A stretch of 36,647 nt of DNA, taken from Gnetum montanum (taxonomy: Eukaryota; Streptophyta; Gnetopsida; Gnetales; Gnetaceae). Of this stretch, positions 1 through 9,210 are shown piece after piece. The notes under the pieces are model-generated. The model did no database searches, was not told where the DNA came from, and worked only from the letters and a program-made list of their open reading frames with translations. The stretch's first letter is position 1, and each line of letters opens with the position of its first letter. The stretch covers positions 249,151 through 285,797 of the forward strand of contig MNCI01006539.1 in assembly GCA_015680685.1 (NCBI GenBank), written 5' to 3'. The position numbers and the translations under genes were made by a program.

Positions 1-1
1 C

Positions 2-361
2 ACTGAAGGCCCCCCCGCTCCCCCCTGTGCCCAACTTTTCCCAATCAAGACCCACCCCCATGCGGCCTCCCCCCGGTCACCCACAGCCCAACCAAACACT
101 ACAAAGTCGGGACCCATGCTCCCCCCGTTGGGGGAATGGGTTAACGTGGTTCAGGGGAGCACCCGAACCCAACGATGCTAGGCACAGGAGTCCACTGCCG
201 AGGAGGCTGGGTGCAGCCCAGTGGTGCAGGACGACAAGGGCCGCCCAAACCAACCGACCGAGACCAAATCCAAAAACAAACAGGCCCAGCGGGATATCGA
301 CTTGGGGCAGCAACAGACCCTGCGAGAGGTCTACCAACGTCGTACCTCTGGTCATACATGA
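2..361 (+). pseudogene. LINE ORF1 C-terminal part, broken
   Basis: Frame 2 is open from the window edge to a TGA at 359-361 apart from one TAG at 179-181. It is Pro-, Gln- and Lys-rich, with a GEWVNVVQGSTRTQR segment at about 134-175, a typical style for the tail of a plant LINE ORF1 (an RNA-binding protein). It has no start in the window because the gene begins upstream. Its stop overlaps the ORF2 ATG (358-360) in an ATGA arrangement. The overlapping ATG-initiated frame at 27-437 is Pro- and Arg-rich only through base composition and is judged a shadow. The ORF1 identity rests on position and tail style, since no zinc knuckle is visible in this part. Confidence 0.55.
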
Positions 362-1857
362 AGGTGTTCAGCTAGAATTGCAGGGGACAAGGTACCCCCT
401 ACAAAAGAAATACCCTACGCAAAATTGTCCAAGATGAAGATTGTGATATTGTTTGTCTCCAGGAGACCAAGTTGCAGGCAACGGAGTCGCACTTCCTCCA
501 ATGGGAAGGCTGGACCACCCACGCCCACCCCTGCTTGGGTCGAGCCGGTGGACTCGCCATTCTGGCCCGCTACGCCATGAATCTCATGGACGCATCACAG
601 TGGGCCATCACTGTCCAGCTCCCTTCGCAAGGGGTCTGGCTGACTAATTTTTACAACGCTCAGAGTTGGGGGGAGCGGCTGCATGAGTTGACCCGGGTGG
701 CGGCGCTGGTCCGAAACCATCGATCGTGGATCGTGGTGGGGGACTTCAACCAACGCCTCCACCCTTGGGAGAAGTCCGAAGGGGCGGCCCCCCCTCCACA
801 GGGGGCACCGAAATTCCAGACTTTTCTGGCAACCTTCTCCCTGGTAGATCTGCCCATCGAGAATTGTCGTTTCACGTGGAGTAATCGAAGGAAGGGCCCG
901 GGCCGTGTCCTCACCTGGATTGATTAGGTTTGAGTTAGCACTAATCTCCTACTCCATTCCTCCATCCGTGTGTCGGGGCAAGAAAGGGTGGCTTCAGATC
1001 ACCGTTCGCTGACCTGTTTCATCGGGCCGAATAAACCCAGGGCCACACGATCGTTCCGTTTCGAAGCTGCTTGGTTAGCCAAGCCATGGCTGAGGCCGCT
1101 GGTGGAGGAGATCTGGGTAGACTACCGGCCGACCAGGGGGACCCACGGAACTTCCTTAAGGAAGCCTTGCTTCAGCTGAAGTGGGCCATCAGGGCCCTAC
1201 CAGTGGATGTGAAGTTCTCCTTTCGAACAGGCCTGCAAACGCTCCGTGATCAGCTTGGCCAGATCCAGGCCCGGCAGGAAGCAGAAGAGGACTTGCACGC
1301 AGAGGAGCAGCACACACTGCGTCAGCTTCAGTCCCTTAACCTGGAAGAGGAGACATACTGGCGACAACGTTCTCGGATCTGATGGATCAAGGAGGGGGAC
1401 AGGCAGACCAAATTCTTTTTTTCTATGGCCAAAACACGTGGGGGCTGTCATCCACGTTGTCTCCGCAACCAGGACGGAGAGACTATTGATGATCCGCAGT
1501 GAATTGCGCATGAGCTGACGCAATACTGGGGCAGAATTTGGGCCAAGCGCCCCACCAGGCCAATCTCGATTCCCGTGCATTGAGTGTTGAGCGAGCACGA
1601 CAACGTTCGGCTGTTGACCCCTTTCTCTTGGCAAGAGCTCATGGCCACAATCAACAGCATGCCAAGTGGAAAAGCGCCTGGTCCTGACGACTGGAGCCTT
1701 GATTTTTTTAAAACATTTCTAGATATTGTGGGACCCAATATGCTAGATGCGTTCAATCTCATGCTGGCCAGGAGACAGGTTTGGAGGGAACTCAACTGCT
1801 CCCGCATTGTGTGCATTCCGAAGCAATCTGACGCACAACATGAAAAGGACAGTCCCT
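358..1857 (+). pseudogene. LINE ORF2 (endonuclease and partial reverse transcriptase), broken
   Basis: ORF2 encodes the endonuclease and reverse transcriptase that copy LINE RNA at a nicked target. It opens MKVFS, then a TAG (373-375) where the family has Trp, then NCRG. The endonuclease shows LQETK (Glu), GDFN (about 742-753) and SDHRSL (about 998-1015), so the metal and catalytic positions remain. TAG at 925 and TGA at 931 follow. A frameshift near 1125-1150 moves the reading to frame 3, which continues through a Gln- and Glu-rich helical linker to WIKEGDRQTKFF (1383 on). Further stops lie at 1380, 1500 and 1581. RT then starts with MPSGKAPGPDDW (about 1659-1694) and IVCIPK. The catalytic YADD-type block is absent because homology ends near 1857. 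Confidence 0.88.
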
Positions 1858-2217
1858 AGCACATCATGAAAAAATGGTGTTGCTAAAAGGTACAGCTGAA
1901 CAATCCTAGATAGGATTTGAAGCATCTTAAAACATTCTAAATTACCAAAATATTTTTGGCATGAGGCTATAAAAATGATTGTGTATTTGATTAATTGATC
2001 CATTCCAACTGGCTATGCTCATGGTATTTAATCATGATAGATGTGTTCTTTTTCTAAATATTGCAACCATATAATTCAATCATGACTATCATCATTAGAT
2101 AACAACTCATTCACAATACACATTGCAACTGATATCATGACCAATTAACCAGCTCGCAATGTGCTAGTAATTCATCTTCTGACTTGTAATTTCAAGTTTG
2201 ACCAGATTTCTACAACA

Positions 2218-2363
2218 CTCGCTAGTTTAAGGATCTTGCTACAGTTCAAAACAAAAAATACCCCTTTTGCTATTTTTGCAATTTATAGAACCCTCACTGG
2301 TTAAAGGATCTTGCTACAGCTCAAAACAAAAAACATACCGTTGTGGCTATATTTGCAATTTAT
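2218..2363. repeat. Imperfect tandem duplication, about 70 bp x 2
   Basis: Copies at 2218-2286 and 2293-2363 share AAGGATCTTGCTACAG, CAAAACAAAAAA and TTTGCAATTTAT in the same order and spacing, with scattered substitutions. Confidence 0.85.
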
Positions 2364-2802
2364 GATTGGATTTTCTTTATCAAAAATCAATTCATTGATC
2401 TTAACAATTTTAACTTCTCTCAAATTTTCCTATGCACCAATAATGCATTAGCACAAATAGTTCTGCAAAAATAATACCAATATATCATAGAATTCTCTAA
2501 AATCTTCTTAGAAAATACAGTCTAATTTTTCAACAAATTCAAGCACCAATCAAAAGTCATTAAATGCACAGCTATTCTCTTTGAAGCTGCTGGCATATCT
2601 GTAAGGACAACAATAGAATCTCACCCCATCAATTCTATAATGTTTTGCTTTTGAAAATTGAAACTGAAATTTTATTTCATCCATATACCCTCTAGATATA
2701 TTGGACATTAGAAATGTACATGTTATGAGTTTTGAAAACATTATTAAGAAAATTACCATGTGTTCTTAGTAACATTTGAACAAATTTGTAACTATAATAT
2801 CC

Positions 2803-2832
2803 CACTTATGTCTAATGCACTTATGTCTAATG
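2803..2832. repeat. 15-bp perfect tandem duplication
   Basis: CACTTATGTCTAATG occurs twice head to tail (2803-2817 and 2818-2832). Confidence 0.9.
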
Positions 2833-3344
2833 TACTCAAATGCAAGGCATTGAAAGAAAATGCCATGCTCAAATTCAAAAAAGTTTTGTTTTTTCTTTTA
2901 TTCCTTGTTGTTGCAATTAAATCAAGACAATCATAAAACTATAAACAGCGTGCAAAGTAAATTATAGCCATTCAGTTCTCATAAGCTGCAACTGATGAGA
3001 TGCATCACTAGGAACAAGAGAGTTGCCAAAAAGGAAGGGTGTTTTCCTCAAATGTCTTCTCCATTAGATTATAGAAAATTCTACTTAAAGAGCAGATAGA
3101 GAACAACTTGAATGCTAAAGGTTATAAAACAGGGAAATGAAATTGTTAGGAATTAGGCAAAACATTAAACTATAGGTGTCGCATAAGTTCCCAACAGTTG
3201 CAGATGAGCTTTGACGGTTACATCTTTGTTGCATTGTAATGAATGTAAACACTACTCAAAAGAATTTCGATAACCAAATACAAATATGGGAAGAAGGATG
3301 GATGATATTAACATGATGGAGTTTAAGGTCCATCCTTAGCAAGC

Positions 3345-3464
3345 TCATTTCAAAACGAGTTCACCATCCGGCTTGAGCATACGGTAGACAGTGAATTGCA
3401 TTTCATCAATTGACTGCCTTTGCCCACTTCAAATGCAGTTGTCTGCATGCTTTGCTCGGATGCA
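3345..3464 (-). other. Candidate terminal exon of an unidentified host gene
   Basis: On the minus strand a good acceptor (TTTCTTCTTATAG, AG at 3465-3466) is followed by a 120-nt frame of exactly 40 codons ending in TGA at 3345-3347. The second half, QSIDEMQFTVYRMLKPDGEL, reads like real protein. One TGA inside, after CIRAKHADNCI, would need to be a mutated Trp, or the exon may start later. It lies downstream of, and in the same orientation as, the transit-peptide-like exons at 4112-4390 and could be part of the same gene. No family was recognised. It could equally be chance or a decayed gene. Confidence 0.2.
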
Positions 3465-4111
3465 CTATAAGAAGAAATGCAAAGGTTTCACGGTGAAGAT
3501 CATCAGTTTCCTAAACCCCATGCATGTGAAAATAGGAACTAGTTCCCATGTTTAAGTCCAGGTGAACTCCGTCCACAAGAAACTCCATGCTTGCAAAAAT
3601 CGTCAATGCTTGCAAGAATCGTGGTCACTGCCCTCAACGAGAATAATTGATTTGCTCATTCCCATTTCCCATCAGATCTTTCTCAAACAAGTTTCATTGC
3701 TTATTTTCGAGTACCATTGAAATGTTGAAAAAATGAAATAAAAGAAATTTATTTTGTACCCATTTTAAAACACTAGACATCACATTGGTACCACTTTTTA
3801 GTATTGTGGTCGGAAAGATTTGAGGGAGGAGGTGCCCGAAACAAAAATCAATTCCCGACACTGGAAACACTTTTGGGGCAGGAGTCATTGAAGTGTATAA
3901 GTCATGTTTGACAAAAGAAAATAAAAGTCATGAAAGTTAAAAAAGTGAATTCACGTTTGACAAAGAAAATACCATCAGTACGGAATGTCACAAAAAGCAT
4001 CATCAGTTTACGGGGAACAGAAACAAAATGCAGTCCAAATTCGATGAAAGCAATTACCCACAGAAGGCAGAAGAAAGAAATACAATTCAAACCGGGTCCA
4101 TATTTATATAC

Positions 4112-4390
4112 CAGTGCTGAGGAGACGGCAGCCCTGATGTGAATGTACTTCCTCTTGCGGCAACGATATTCAAGTCCCAGAAAACCACCGCTTCCTGCAA
4201 ACAGGATAAATACGCGAACGTTACAATCAGGGAACAATGCCAGGTAAAATAAAATTCATCCAGGACGTAGCCTAAGTAGAATCGCAGAGAGAAACCAACG
4301 AGCTAAAACATTCTTGAGCTTTGAATATCTTGTGCGCGGCTCCTTCAACGGTACCAAAAGGTTCGTTGCCGATGATACAAGAGTAGCCAT
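4112..4390 (-). CDS. Candidate 5' exons of an unidentified host gene, plastid-transit-like
   Basis: Proposed exon 1 runs from ATG at 4390-4388 to about 4300 and encodes MATLVSSATNLLVPL followed by a basic stretch. That is Ser-, Thr- and Ala-rich with no acidic residue near the start, in the style of a plastid transit peptide. A strong acceptor (CCTGTTTGCAG) lies just before 4194, and exon 2 (4194-4112) encodes GGFLGLEYRCRKRKYIHIRA before a possible donor, GTATAT. Joining at 4300/4194 keeps the frame, but the exon 1 donor (C, then GTTGGT) is weak. Local base composition is less AT-rich than the surroundings. The protein was not identified, and the rest of the gene is uncertain apart from a possible last exon at 3345-3464. 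All of this is inferred from splice signals and composition. Confidence 0.3.
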
Positions 4391-5140
4391 GCTTTCTAAT
4401 TTCATTTCATTTCATTTCTCAGATGTAGTAGTTTAACGGCCCTGCTGCTGCCACTCCTGTGTAGGGAAGGTTAACTGTCCTTACATATGTAATTTAACGA
4501 AATATAATGTAGTGGCAGGACCGTTGCTTAGCGTTTTGTGGACCGTAGTTTTGCTCTCGGATTCGGCATTCACTCACTCGGAATAATTTAAAAAATTGTA
4601 ATGTTTCATAATGCTATTTACATAGCACGCATTTAAAAGGATTTCCACACTAATGAAAATTGTATAGACAAGGTAAAAAAATTGGAGAAGGTCAACACCC
4701 TTTGCCATCAGCATATGCTGTTCATTGAAAAGTCCACGGATTATGTAATGCCTTATATTTGTACAGGTGAGATTTAAACTTTAATTTGTTTTAAAGCTTA
4801 TCTATATTTGTAGATGTGCCTAATGCCTCTTATTAATATAAAGACTTTTGTTTGGGTGACATAATCAAGATTACTATTTATTTTAAATTTTTGGTCTAAT
4901 TTTTTATTATTTTAATTTTAAAAATATATTTTTTATTATTTTTAAAATGAACATGGCAAAGGCTAGCATTATTTTAGAAAATTAATGTGATGCGGATCAT
5001 AGTTTATTTTAGGATTTAGTTAAAAAAATTTAATTATTAAATATTTAATTAATTAAAATACATAAAAATTCAAAGTTATCACACTCAAATTTGGTCGACC
5101 AACTCAGTAGAGTATAGATTTACAATTAGTTTTTCAATTG
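4391..5140. other. Non-coding stretch upstream of the candidate host gene
   Basis: 4391-4600 could be 5' UTR and promoter for the minus-strand candidate gene; it includes a repeated GAAAT run just before the ATG. From about 4760 on the DNA is very AT-rich with no open frame of note. No transcription signal is decisive. Confidence 0.3.
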
Positions 5141-5214
5141 GAGCTTCATATTGTGGAATTTTAAGGTTAAACATGTTGAGCTTCATATTGTGAAATTTTA
5201 AGGTTAAACATGTT
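5141..5214. repeat. 37-bp tandem duplication across the copia LTR edge
   Basis: Two copies (5141-5177 and 5178-5214) differ at one base. The sequence ACATGTTGAG appears at 5171-5180 and 5208-5217, so the first bases of the copia LTR (TGTTGAG) are included in the duplicated block. Confidence 0.9.
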
Positions 5215-5700
5215 GAGTATTGTGTAGTGTGAAATTATTTTCTCCTACTTTGAATACTTTTTTAAAAAAAAAAAAAAGTTGTTAGTAACTTTTTTAATTA
5301 TTATAAAAAATTTTAACATGTAATGTTTTTCTAAAAAATAATTTTTTAGTCATAGTTTGTGGTCAATTATGATGAGTTTAACTCATCATATTGAGTTTAA
5401 CTCCCAATTGAGTTTGTTTTTGGAAGTTGTTGGAAGAGCTACCTTTGTAATGTTTTTTCTAAAATAATGAAAGAAGTTAGCATTTTTCATATTTTTCAAG
5501 TTTTACTCTAGGTTTAATTTTTCACAATGAATTTTCTAATGATTTGATTTTCAACAATTGAATTTCTCAATTTCTTAATTTCTCAGTTATTACACAATAC
5601 ATTTCACACGACATCATAAGATTTCATAATATCACAAGTATTTCTCAATTTTTAACCACAAAGCGTTCATTCGTCATCATCTGTTGTGCTCATTTCAACA
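5211..5700 (+). repeat. 5' LTR of the copia element
   Basis: 490 bp from TGTTGAGTATTGTGTAGTGT to CTCATTTCAACA. It aligns along its whole length with 11537-12042, including the shared TATTTCTCAATTTTTAACCA near the 3' end. Confidence 0.92.
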
Positions 5701-5702
5701 AT

Positions 5703-5713
5703 TGGTATCGGAG
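5703..5713 (+). other. Primer binding site, initiator tRNA-Met type
   Basis: TGGTATCGGAG lies 2 nt after the 5' LTR. The usual plant copia PBS starts TGGTATCAGAG, so there is one mismatch. Confidence 0.88.
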
Positions 5714-5729
5714 TGGTTAATCCATTCTC

Positions 5730-6663
5730 ATGGCTACTAAACAAACCAAAGACGTTTTGAAATGTTCTATTACTTCTAATGACTTTTAAGATTTTACTTA
5801 TTGGTCATATCCAATGAAATCCCTCCTTCAAGTTTATAAAGTATGGGAGTATGTTAAGCCTAGTTTTCTTGTGCCTCTAGATCCAATGACAAGAGAGCAA
5901 AGGAACAAGCTCGAAAGAGATAGAAAGATTGATTCATATCCAAGGCTAGAATCATTATTAAAGACACATCCAAGTCTTGTTGGGACTCCTTGCAAGAAGA
6001 TTACAAAGGTAATGAGGTAAACAAGAAGTTGAAGGAAATGAAATACAAGACCAAGTTTGATAGTTTGAGGATTACAAGAGAAGTCTCTCTCTCTCATTTT
6101 TTGATAGGCTTTACATTATTTTGAGAAATTTGGATGAGTACCATTGCAGCCTCATAATGCAACAGAAGATAAATAAGGTGATGCAAGTTCTTTACAATGA
6201 TTACAAATTCTCCACTTCCATTAAAATTATTGCTTAGATAAAAGACCTCTCCATCTATACAATCAATGAGTTAGTTGCAAGTTTGAAGCCTTTAGAAGAA
6301 TTGAAGATTTCATATCCAAATGAGAATGCTTATGTTGTAGCTCCAAGCCCGGTAGAAGATTCACTAGAGGAAGAGGAGGAGGAGGCAGATTTAACTATTC
6401 AAAAGAAGAAAGACAATCAAATGACACAAAGCCTCAAGATTTCAAAGGAGGATTTCAACCAAGAGGTAGAGATTTTTAGAAATTTTCTAGAGGAAGAGGA
6501 GTTCCTAGATTTGATCGGTCAAACTTCTAGCAAAAATGAGGTCAATATGCATCATCTTCATTAGTTCCATGGTGCACCTTTTGTGGCAAGAAAGGCCATT
6601 ACAAAGAAAGATGTTGGCAAAAGACTAGTATTCAAAATATCACAATTCAAGATACTTAAAAAG
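5730..6663 (+). pseudogene. Copia gag, broken
   Basis: Gag packages the element RNA. The ATG at 5730 (MATKQTKDVLKC) is the first after the PBS. TAA at 5787 replaces what is probably Gln, then YWSYPMKSLLQVYKVWEYVK matches the copia gag N-terminus. Homology passes through several frames: KFDSLRITREVSLSHFFDRL at about 6050-6110, then DLSIYTINELVASLKPLEEL at about 6246-6305. An Arg-Gly-rich box follows at 6354 on, and then a CCHC zinc knuckle (CTFCGKKGHYKERC, 6573-6614). Stops such as TAG at 6235 and several frameshifts kill it. An acidic open frame at 6283-6564 is partly real at its start, but the Glu runs are the wrong frame of the Arg-Gly box. Confidence 0.88.
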
Positions 6664-7302
6664 GAGAAAATCTTACATCATAAGATAGAGGCAAACAAGT
6701 TATAGATTGTCAAGATAACTCAAATTTTGCAGCATTCACCATGTCTAATAATATCAGTTCAAGTACATGGATCCTTAACAGTGGTTGTTCAAACCACGAC
6801 TGCTCACAAAGAAGCTTTTAGTAAGTATAAGCCCAATGGCAACTTGGGCACAATCTAAGTTGGTGATGGTGAGCAAATCCACATTGAAGAAATTGGAAAA
6901 ATCCTTATTACTCTTGAAGATGGAAGTCAAGTATAGGTCCATGATGTTTTCCATGTTCCTAAATTATCTAATTCTTTGCTTTCAATTGGTTAAATGGTGA
7001 AAAGTATAAATAAGGTTGTTTTTGAAGATGACATTTGAACAATTTCAGACTTAAGAAGGATCATAGCTAAGCTTCCAAGATGAAAAAATCAAATCTATTG
7101 TCTTGGAGCCACTTTTGTATAGAATCATGTTGATGAAAAGTTTGTTTTTAAAATCAAGATTGAAGAAGCAAGATTATGGCATTGGAGGTTAGGGCATGCC
7201 TCCAATAAAAACATTGAGATTTTGGTTAAATTCGAGGTTGCTTTTAATCTAAAGTTCTTAAATTTCACCAATGAAGTTTGTGACACATGTCTTAAAGGTA
7301 AG

Positions 7303-8130
7303 TGATGAGTGGCAAGGTACCCCTACACTCAACCATATGAATATGAGCATTTCACATGCGATCCGGTCAAACTCCAAGGACTAAGTGCTTATGTGCCTTA
7401 ATGGAACACTCAAGGTTAATCAATCGTTGTCTTCCCAAACTTACTTGTATTGTCATGGTTGTATAGTTAAGTAAGCTTGAGGTATATGATTTTTATAGCT
7501 TTTACCTTTTTGATGTCTTCTGCTAATAAAGGAGAGGGAGAGAGAACTAAGTGGCTAATTTATCTTAATTATTCATTAACTAGTTTCTAAATGTTCCTAA
7601 CACCTGTATCTGTTTCCACTTGTCGTATGCATCCTGAACCAGTGCAACGTTGCTGGGATTACCAAATGCTAATCGTTACTGGGTTACCAAGCATTACACG
7701 CATGCTCGAAGCAGTTGTATCGAGTGTACTTAACTAAGAGGATCAAAGGTTGAGAGAGATATTAATTAACTAAGAAAGCATTAAACAGTCAACAATAATT
7801 AATTACTAATTAGCTTAATCTGTATGCTGCAAGCTTTATCATAAAGCTCATCTTTATTGTCATACACAAATGTATGCTTAGGTACAAATTGCTTGAATAA
7901 AGATCTATTCACTCTATGACTCCTACTACGGGCACACAAAAATTATTCTAACTCTGGAATGACGAAACTGCAAGAATCTGGCTAAGGGTCTAATTCTTAC
8001 TACTCAGAACAAAGGACGCTGCCTCTTATTTATAGAAGATGAGGCAGGACGTGATATCGCGTATGCGATATGGCATGGCAGATGCGATATTGTGTACACG
8101 ATATCAAATACGCAATATCGCAGCTCATCA
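7303..8130 (-). mobile_element. Solo LTR no. 1, inside the copia integrase
   Basis: An 828-bp LTR bounded by TGATGA and TCATCA and flanked by a perfect target duplication GTAAG (7298-7302 and 8131-8135). It shares TACCCCTACACTCAACCATA near its edge with the solo LTR at 8249 and the LTRs at 18092 and 23131. A TATA box reading TATAAATAA on the minus strand (8026-8034) sets the orientation. Upstream of it lies a GATATC-type array (8041-8124). Removing the LTR and one GTAAG rejoins the integrase frame exactly at LKGKQKVFP. No internal region is present, so it is a solo LTR left by LTR-LTR recombination. Confidence 0.95.
8041..8124 (-). promoter_or_regulatory. GATATC/GCGATAT palindrome array in U3 of solo LTR 1
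   Basis: GTGATATCGCG, TGCGATATGG, TGCGATATTG, ACGATATC and GCAATATCGC occur within 85 bp, immediately upstream (minus strand) of the TATA box at 8026-8034. Placement suggests enhancer-like binding sites; the binding factor is unknown. Confidence 0.6.
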
Positions 8131-8248
8131 GTAAGCAAAAGGTCTTTCCTCATTCAGATCATATGGAAAAGAAGGCACATCCACTAAAACTTTTTCATAT
8201 GGATGTGGTTGGACCTATGCCATAGCTGTAATAAATGAAGAAAGATAT
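8131..8248 (+). pseudogene. Copia integrase fragment between the two solo LTRs
   Basis: A 118-bp island reads on from CLKGK as QKVFPHSDHMEKKAHPLKLF and HMDVVGPMP, the start of the integrase catalytic core with its first Asp. It then meets stops before the second solo LTR. The island shows both LTRs landed in one copia gene. Confidence 0.9.
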
Positions 8249-9210
8249 TGATGAGCGATGAGGTACCCCTACACTCAACCATACGAATACGAGCGTTTCA
8301 TGCACGATCCGGTTAAATTCCAAGGACTAAGTGCTTATGCACCCTTGTGGAACAAGGACGGGTTGGTTGATCGTTGTCTTCCCAAGCTTACCTGTATGTC
8401 ATGATTGTATGGTTAAGTAAGCTTGAGGCATATGATTTTTATAGCTTTTATGTTTTTATGTCTTGCGCTAGTAGGGAAGGAGAAAGGTAACTAAGTAACT
8501 GATTTAACTTAACTACTCATTAACTAAGTTCTAAATAATCCTAACACCAACATCCGTTCCCACTTGCCATACACATCTTGAACCAGTGCAACACTGCTGG
8601 GATTAGCAAACACTAATCGTTACTAGGTTACCAAGCATTACACGCATGCTCGAAGTGTTCGTGCTTATGTAATTTAACAATTTGCTTAATTGATCAAAAT
8701 GAATTGTTGTGCTAATAACAGAAATGTAAAGTGCATAAAATAAAATAAATGCATAAGAAAATAAAATAAAAGAAATGCGTAAGAAAAAAAAATCTCAAGT
8801 GCTACAAGGATGAATCAGAGAGCTTGTCTTTATTGCCGTACATAAGGTGTGCTCAAGTACACAATGATCGAATAAAGATCCATCCACACTTAGACCTCCT
8901 ACTGTGGGCGCTTGGAAAATACTCTAACTTTCAAAGACACTACAAGAGTTTTGCTACTTGACTACTAAAAGACTTCCTTCAATTGTGCACCTGAGCACTA
9001 TATTTATAGGCTTGGGAGCAACTACTCTAATAATTAGAGTAATCACTCTAATAATTGAAATAACTGCTAAAGCAACCGCTAGAGTAACCACTCTAATAAT
9101 TAGAATAACTACTAGAGTAACGACTCTAATAATTAGAGTAACTGCTAGAGTACCTGCTAGAGTAACTGCTCTAATAATTAGAATAACTACTAGAGTAACC
9201 GCTCTCATTA
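8249..9210 (-). mobile_element. Solo LTR no. 2, inside the copia integrase
   Basis: A 962-bp LTR from TGATGA to TCATTA (the partner of solo LTR 1 ends TCATCA, one C-to-T change), flanked by a perfect target duplication GATAT (8244-8248 and 9211-9215). It is closely similar to solo LTR 1 in its R/U5 half, for example CCAAGGACTAAGTGCTTATG and CCAAGCATTACACGCATGCT. The two form a subfamily apart from the LTRs at 18092 and 23131. The minus-strand TATA box is at 9001-9008. In place of the GATATC array it has a different palindromic array (9021-9204). Separate target duplications show it is an independent insertion. Confidence 0.95.
9021..9204 (-). promoter_or_regulatory. CTCTAATAATTAGAG palindrome array in U3 of solo LTR 2
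   Basis: At least four CTCTAATAATTAGA-type palindromes alternate with repeated CTGCTAGAGTAAC-type units over about 185 bp, upstream (minus strand) of the TATA box at 9001-9008. Open frames on both strands here (repeated LIIR and VTL words) are by-products of the repeat and not proteins. Confidence 0.75.

Larger units (their letters stand above)
1..1857 (+). mobile_element. Plant L1-type LINE, 3'-truncated, decayed
   Basis: A non-LTR retrotransposon copy holding the ORF1 tail, the endonuclease domain and the first part of reverse transcriptase. It is markedly richer in G+C than everything downstream, and the change at about 1820-1860 coincides with loss of RT homology. LINE copies are normally truncated at the 5' end by incomplete reverse transcription. 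This one keeps the 5' part and lacks the rest of RT and the 3' tail, so a deletion or rearrangement is more likely than normal 5' truncation. The left end runs off the window. Several stops and at least one frameshift make it inactive. Confidence 0.85.
1858..3344. other. AT-rich intergenic stretch, no gene seen
   Basis: Open frames here are short and carry no recognisable motif. Apart from two small tandem duplications (2218-2363 and 2803-2832) I see no terminal repeats, promoter patch or coding remnant. The left edge is the abrupt composition change at the truncated LINE. Confidence 0.5.

Noticed and set aside
27-437. Pro- and Arg-rich 136-residue open frame on the plus strand
   Set aside because: It overlaps the better supported ORF1 tail (frame 2) and ORF2 start (frame 1); its composition follows the G+C-rich DNA and it crosses the ORF2 coding region in another frame.
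1197-1634. 145-residue minus-strand frame
   Set aside because: Antisense shadow of the LINE ORF2.
3902-4237. 111-residue minus-strand frame read as one exon
   Set aside because: The protein-like part is confined to 4112-4194 between splice-like signals; the remainder is intron-like, so a single long ORF is less likely.
6354-6564. Glu-rich continuation of the frame at 6283
   Set aside because: It is the wrong frame of the gag Arg-Gly box; the neighbouring frame gives RFTRGRGG and leads into the zinc knuckle.
7303-9210. The two LTRs as the pair of one deleted element
   Set aside because: Each has its own perfect and different target duplication, and integrase sequence lies between them.
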